A stretch of 7,718 bases of DNA from Actinomycetes bacterium (GTDB lineage: Bacteria > Actinomycetota > Actinomycetes > Propionibacteriales > Propionibacteriaceae), in NCBI GenBank assembly GCA_023387135.1, contig JAEWIK010000224.1, positions 1-7,718 on the forward strand. The letters are read 5' to 3'. The position numbers and the translations under genes were made by a program. Positions 5,387-7,718 of the stretch are shown here, piece by piece (position 1 is the first letter of the stretch; each line of letters begins with the position of its first letter). Below the pieces are notes generated by a model. The model was not told the origin of the DNA. It saw only the letters and a list, made by a program, of their open reading frames with translations, and made no database searches.

Positions 5387-6010
5387 GTGGTCGCTCTCGC
5401 AGAACGTACGTGGTCGGCGGGGAGGATCGCCCTGACTGTCGCTGTCGTCGGCGCGGCCAGCCTCGCACTCGGGATGGTCACCTTCTACGCGCAGGGCTTC
5501 CTGCCCGACGCGTTTGGCTCGTTCGCCAACTCGGCGAGTGGCTGGACGCTGCTCACGGCGCTGCTCGTGTTCGCATCCCGGGCGAGGCCGAAGGTAGCGG
5601 CTGTGCTCGGGGCGGTGAGCTTCGTGCTCCTCGTCCTGGGCTACTCCCTGGCAGCATCGCTGAACGGGTTGTTCTACAGCCCACTCCTGTTCGGCATGAT
5701 CGGCGTGGTCGTCGGTCCCTTCGTCGGGGTGGCGACGGCCTGGCTGCGCCGCACGGGGATTCGCGCGGCCCTGGGGACCGCGCTTCTCGCGGGCATCTTC
5801 CTCGGCGAGGCTGTGTATGGGCTCACCGTCATCGCCGGCACCACCCGTCCGGAGTACTGGCTGGCAATCGGCGTCGTCGGACTCGCCCTGCTCGTGGGGA
5901 TGCTCCTGCGCCGGCTCCGCGGCTGGCTCCCGATCACCATCGCCGTCGCGGGCGCCGCGGCCGTGGCGTTGGCTTTCAACCTCGCCTACACGGCCCTTGC
6001 CTCACTCTGA
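5387..6010 (+). CDS. DUF6518-type multi-pass membrane protein
   Basis: This is a 207-residue hydrophobic protein with about seven predicted membrane segments (roughly 12-33, 50-63, 69-89, 98-119, 125-147, 157-174, 180-203). Arginine-rich short loops (SRARPK, LRRTGIR, LRRLRG) probably face the cytoplasm. Conserved-looking motifs are FYAQGFLPDAFGSFANSA (33-50), FYSPLLFGMIGVVVGPFVGV (96-115) and LGEAVYGLT (139-147). I recognise this pattern as the actinobacterial family recently named DUF6518; no function is known and no catalytic residues stand out. The polar motif residues inside membrane segments hint at a transport or ligand-binding role, but that is speculation. The GTG start is supported by the -10 element ending 6 bases upstream, and an upstream extension in this frame would run through that promoter. 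It converges on the muramidase gene with about 150 bp between stop codons. Confidence 0.75.
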   Translation: MVALAERTWSAGRIALTVAVVGAASLALGMVTFYAQGFLPDAFGSFANSASGWTLLTALLVFASRARPKVAAVLGAVSFVLLVLGYSLAASLNGLFYSPLLFGMIGVVVGPFVGVATAWLRRTGIRAALGTALLAGIFLGEAVYGLTVIAGTTRPEYWLAIGVVGLALLVGMLLRRLRGWLPITIAVAGAAAVALAFNLAYTALASL

Positions 6011-6025
6011 CTCCGTCCCACGACT

Positions 6026-6040
6026 GTCTGGTCACCAGAC
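6026..6040. repeat. 15-bp interrupted palindrome in the convergent intergenic region
   Basis: GTCTGGT and ACCAGAC flank a single central C (6033). As RNA it could form a 5-6 bp stem with a tight loop 15 nt after the DUF6518-type stop codon, so it may be part of a terminator for that gene, although no T tract follows. A DNA-binding site is the alternative. The rest of the 6011-6163 gap shows no gene; a small CCCC-TC-GGGG hairpin sits at 6132-6141. Confidence 0.35.
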
Positions 6041-6163
6041 CGCCGTCTTCCCGGCCGCCGACGATGCTCGCCCCCTACCGGACGACATCGGCAGCAAGCT
6101 GTCGCCTGGGCCGGCGGCATGACTCAGCCACCCCTCGGGGCTGCTGACCTTGAGCGGCGTCGT

Positions 6164-7534
6164 TCAGCGCGGCTTCCAGGCGTCGGCTTTCGCGATGTCG
6201 GCATCGACGCCGTCCACCCCGTCGCCGCGGAGCCTGGCCTGGCTGGTGTACTGCCAGATCGACCAGCCGCCCCGTCCGATCCACGGCCCGACGAGCGGCT
6301 GGGAGTCGGGGATGCGGCCGTTGTCGGTGCCCCAAGAGGCCACCCACAGCCGCGCGACCTTGGCGACGTCGGCCCAGGCGTAGTACCAGCCGTCCAGTTC
6401 GACGGTGGTCGAGGCGCTCATGTAGACGTACAGGTTGGCGTGGTACCCCCCGCTCGTGAGCTGCTGGAGGACGGCTGTCAGGAACTCCAGTGCCTCGTCC
6501 GGCGTCCAGTGCCGCAACTCATGGCGGTACTCGATGCCGTCGTCGGTCGTCAGCTTTCGGGTAGTGCCCTCCTCGATGTCGAGGACGAGCGGATCCGTGC
6601 TGTTCCGGGTGTACTTCCCGTCCGCCTTCAACCAGGAGACGAACAGGCTGGCCGAGCGGGTCGGGGTGTTGCCCCCTGAGAACAGGAGGCCGTCGGTGGT
6701 GTCGATCGAGGCGAGCCAGCCGTTGAACCAGTAATGGCCGAGCGCCAGCCCGGACTTCGCGGCACCGCCGGCCAGCGCCCGATAGGCGCAGTCCTTGGTG
6801 GCGGGCGTGCCCTTCGTCTTGCCGGGCTTGCCCGTGCAGAGATCGGTGTACTCGTAGTTGATCGGACGATCCCCGCTGCCCGTCCGCAGGATCGTGAAGC
6901 CGTTCTTTCCGGTCCAGGACCTGACGGCGGAGAGGCGCACCCGCTTGTCCGGCGTGTACTGGTAGGCGGACAGGTCCACGCCCTGGCGCAGCCCGGTCAG
7001 CCCGAACGCCCTTTCGGCGTCCTTGGCCGGGGTGTTGGTCGGCTTCACCACCGTCAAGGTGGCGGCCTTCGAGGTCACCCGACCGTGCTTCCCGGTGACT
7101 ATCACGCGGAACTGGGTGCCGTTGCCCCAGGTGCGGGCTCGGGCGGTGTACCTCGCGGACTTGGCGCCCTTGATGGTCTTCCAGGTGCCGGACTTCCCGG
7201 ATCGCTGCTGCCAGACGTACGTGAGCTTCTGCCCGACAGCGTTGACGGCGAAGGTCGCTCTCGTGCGGACGCCGTAGACGCCGATCGTGGCGTGGGTCAG
7301 GTCACCGACAATCGCGGTGACCACCGGCTGCGGCGGTTCCGGGGTCTGGGTCGGCGCCGGTGTTGACGGCTCCCCCGGCGTGGCCGGGACGGGTTCCGTC
7401 GGGCTGGTCGGGGTGGCCGGCGGAGGTTGCGCCGGCGTCTGGGTGGCGGACGGGCCGGTGATCGCGCAGCCTGCGAGCAGCGCCGAGATCAGGGCGCCCG
7501 CCAGCCAGGTCATGGAGCGGCGGTCTGCACCCAT
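6164..7534 (-). CDS. Lipoprotein muramidase: Ig-like domain plus GH25 lysozyme domain
   Basis: This is a 456-residue exported lipoprotein. A signal peptide (basic MGADRRS, hydrophobic core about 8-20) ends in lipobox LAGC with the lipidated Cys at 23. Residues about 30-70 are a Pro/Thr/Glu-rich linker able to span the peptidoglycan. Residues about 71-162 form an Ig-like beta domain (YVWQQRSGKSGTWKTI, SARYTARARTW, FRVIVTG...SKAATLTV). Residues about 180-456 are a GH25 domain: GVDLSAYQ (Asp188) on the first strand, FTILRTGSG, LALGHYWFNG, the catalytic DxE motif in LVLDIEEG (Asp319, Glu321), NLYVYMS, RLWVASWG and WSIWQYTSQ near the end. GH25 enzymes cut the MurNAc-GlcNAc beta-1,4 bond, so this is likely a surface autolysin or remodelling enzyme. 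Cys233 and Cys249, the only other cysteines, probably form a disulfide closing a Lys/Gly-rich loop. The ATG at 7534 is chosen for its RBS and the signal peptide directly behind it; the frame continues upstream but gives no plausible protein. Confidence 0.9.
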   Translation of the reverse strand: MGADRRSMTWLAGALISALLAGCAITGPSATQTPAQPPPATPTSPTEPVPATPGEPSTPAPTQTPEPPQPVVTAIVGDLTHATIGVYGVRTRATFAVNAVGQKLTYVWQQRSGKSGTWKTIKGAKSARYTARARTWGNGTQFRVIVTGKHGRVTSKAATLTVVKPTNTPAKDAERAFGLTGLRQGVDLSAYQYTPDKRVRLSAVRSWTGKNGFTILRTGSGDRPINYEYTDLCTGKPGKTKGTPATKDCAYRALAGGAAKSGLALGHYWFNGWLASIDTTDGLLFSGGNTPTRSASLFVSWLKADGKYTRNSTDPLVLDIEEGTTRKLTTDDGIEYRHELRHWTPDEALEFLTAVLQQLTSGGYHANLYVYMSASTTVELDGWYYAWADVAKVARLWVASWGTDNGRIPDSQPLVGPWIGRGGWSIWQYTSQARLRGDGVDGVDADIAKADAWKPR

Positions 7535-7542
7535 GTCCCGGC

Positions 7543-7547
7543 CCTCC
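7543..7547 (-). promoter_or_regulatory. Ribosome binding site of the muramidase lipoprotein gene
   Basis: The minus strand reads GGAGG within a G-rich run, 8 nt before the ATG at 7534. This, with the signal peptide immediately following, rejects the upstream in-frame GTG at 7672. Confidence 0.75.
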
Positions 7548-7565
7548 CCCGCGCGGATTCGGGCC

Positions 7566-7571
7566 AGTCTA
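7566..7571 (-). promoter_or_regulatory. Possible -10 element of the muramidase gene
   Basis: The minus strand reads TAGACT (TANNNT class), predicting a start near 7559 and a leader of about 25 nt that contains the ribosome binding site. No clear -35 is seen. Confidence 0.35.
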
Positions 7572-7669
7572 CCGGCGCCCGCTGACGCCGGGCCGGTGGT
7601 CGAGGTCAGGTTCTCCACGGGATAGGCACGTCGGCGCGTTGCCTCAAGGGCGCACGCGCATGGCGCGAC

Positions 7670-7693
7670 CACACGCAGCCGTGTGATTCCACA
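7670..7693. repeat. Two overlapping inverted repeats at the right edge
   Basis: CACACG and CGTGTG (7670-7675 and 7680-7685) form a 6-bp stem with a 4-nt CAGC loop. The second arm can instead pair with the next segment, TGTG-ATTC-CACA (7682-7693). The two pairings are mutually exclusive. It could be an operator or a terminator of a gene beyond the window. The rest of 7572-7718 shows no coding region or RNA gene that I can support. Confidence 0.3.
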
Positions 7694-7718
7694 AGCGCGC
7701 TGTCGAGCGGCGTGGGCC

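Noticed and set aside
3226..5481. A 751-codon minus-strand open frame opposite the phosphotransferase gene
   Set aside because: It is antisense to a gene with unmistakable family motifs. Its translation is Gly/Arg/Pro/Val-rich low-complexity sequence without recognisable domains, as expected from GC-biased third positions.
6026..6040. DasR-type operator (TGGTC-like half sites)
   Set aside because: The half sites are joined by a single base and lack the TCTAGA centre expected of that site. It also lies between convergent genes, where no promoter is regulated.
7535..7672. N-terminal extension of the muramidase from a GTG at 7672
   Set aside because: The 46 added residues would bury the signal peptide, and a good ribosome binding site and a -10-like element lie inside this stretch.

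Overview
The window is GC-rich throughout, and nearly every long open frame on the wrong strand is a by-product of GC-biased third codon positions. GTG starts, TANNNT-type -10 hexamers without clear -35 boxes, probable leaderless starts and the protein families present all suggest an actinobacterium (Actinomycetota). The genus cannot be fixed from this sequence. It reads as chromosomal housekeeping and accessory DNA. I see no insertion sequence, phage gene, tRNA, rRNA or CRISPR array, and no gene-free stretch longer than about 190 bases.

Layout, left to right: (1) the C-terminal end of a plus-strand gene resembling the DUF6941 family, cut by the window edge; (2) a small plus-strand lipoprotein carrying one rhodanese domain; (3) a convergent minus-strand ChaA-type Ca2+/cation:proton antiporter; (4) a minus-strand NTF2/SnoaL-like protein; (5) an 80-bp divergent control region with a perfect 16-bp palindrome; (6) a plus-strand two-gene unit in which an AbrB/MazE-type DNA-binding protein overlaps by 11 nt a large phosphotransferase of the PEP-synthase/rifampin-phosphotransferase superfamily; (7) a plus-strand multi-pass membrane protein of the DUF6518 type; (8) a convergent minus-strand secreted lipoprotein with a Ser/Thr/Pro linker, an Ig-like domain and a GH25 muramidase domain.

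The most notable part is the AbrB-phosphotransferase unit. The enzyme has an intact ATP-grasp (PPDK_N) domain and an intact phospho-histidine swivel domain. It lacks the PEP/pyruvate TIM barrel of true PEP synthase, so its three-domain layout is that of rifampin phosphotransferase. It also carries an N-terminal two-helix membrane anchor, which is unusual for this soluble family. The palindrome over the likely transcription start of the unit is a good candidate operator, either for the AbrB protein itself or for another regulator acting on both divergent genes. The substrate is unknown.

The other genes look like independent units: an ion antiporter, two surface lipoproteins (rhodanese and muramidase), and small proteins of unknown role. 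Two of them (the NTF2-like gene and the DUF6518 gene) have a -10 hexamer placed so that transcription would begin at the start codon, i.e. probable leaderless mRNAs.
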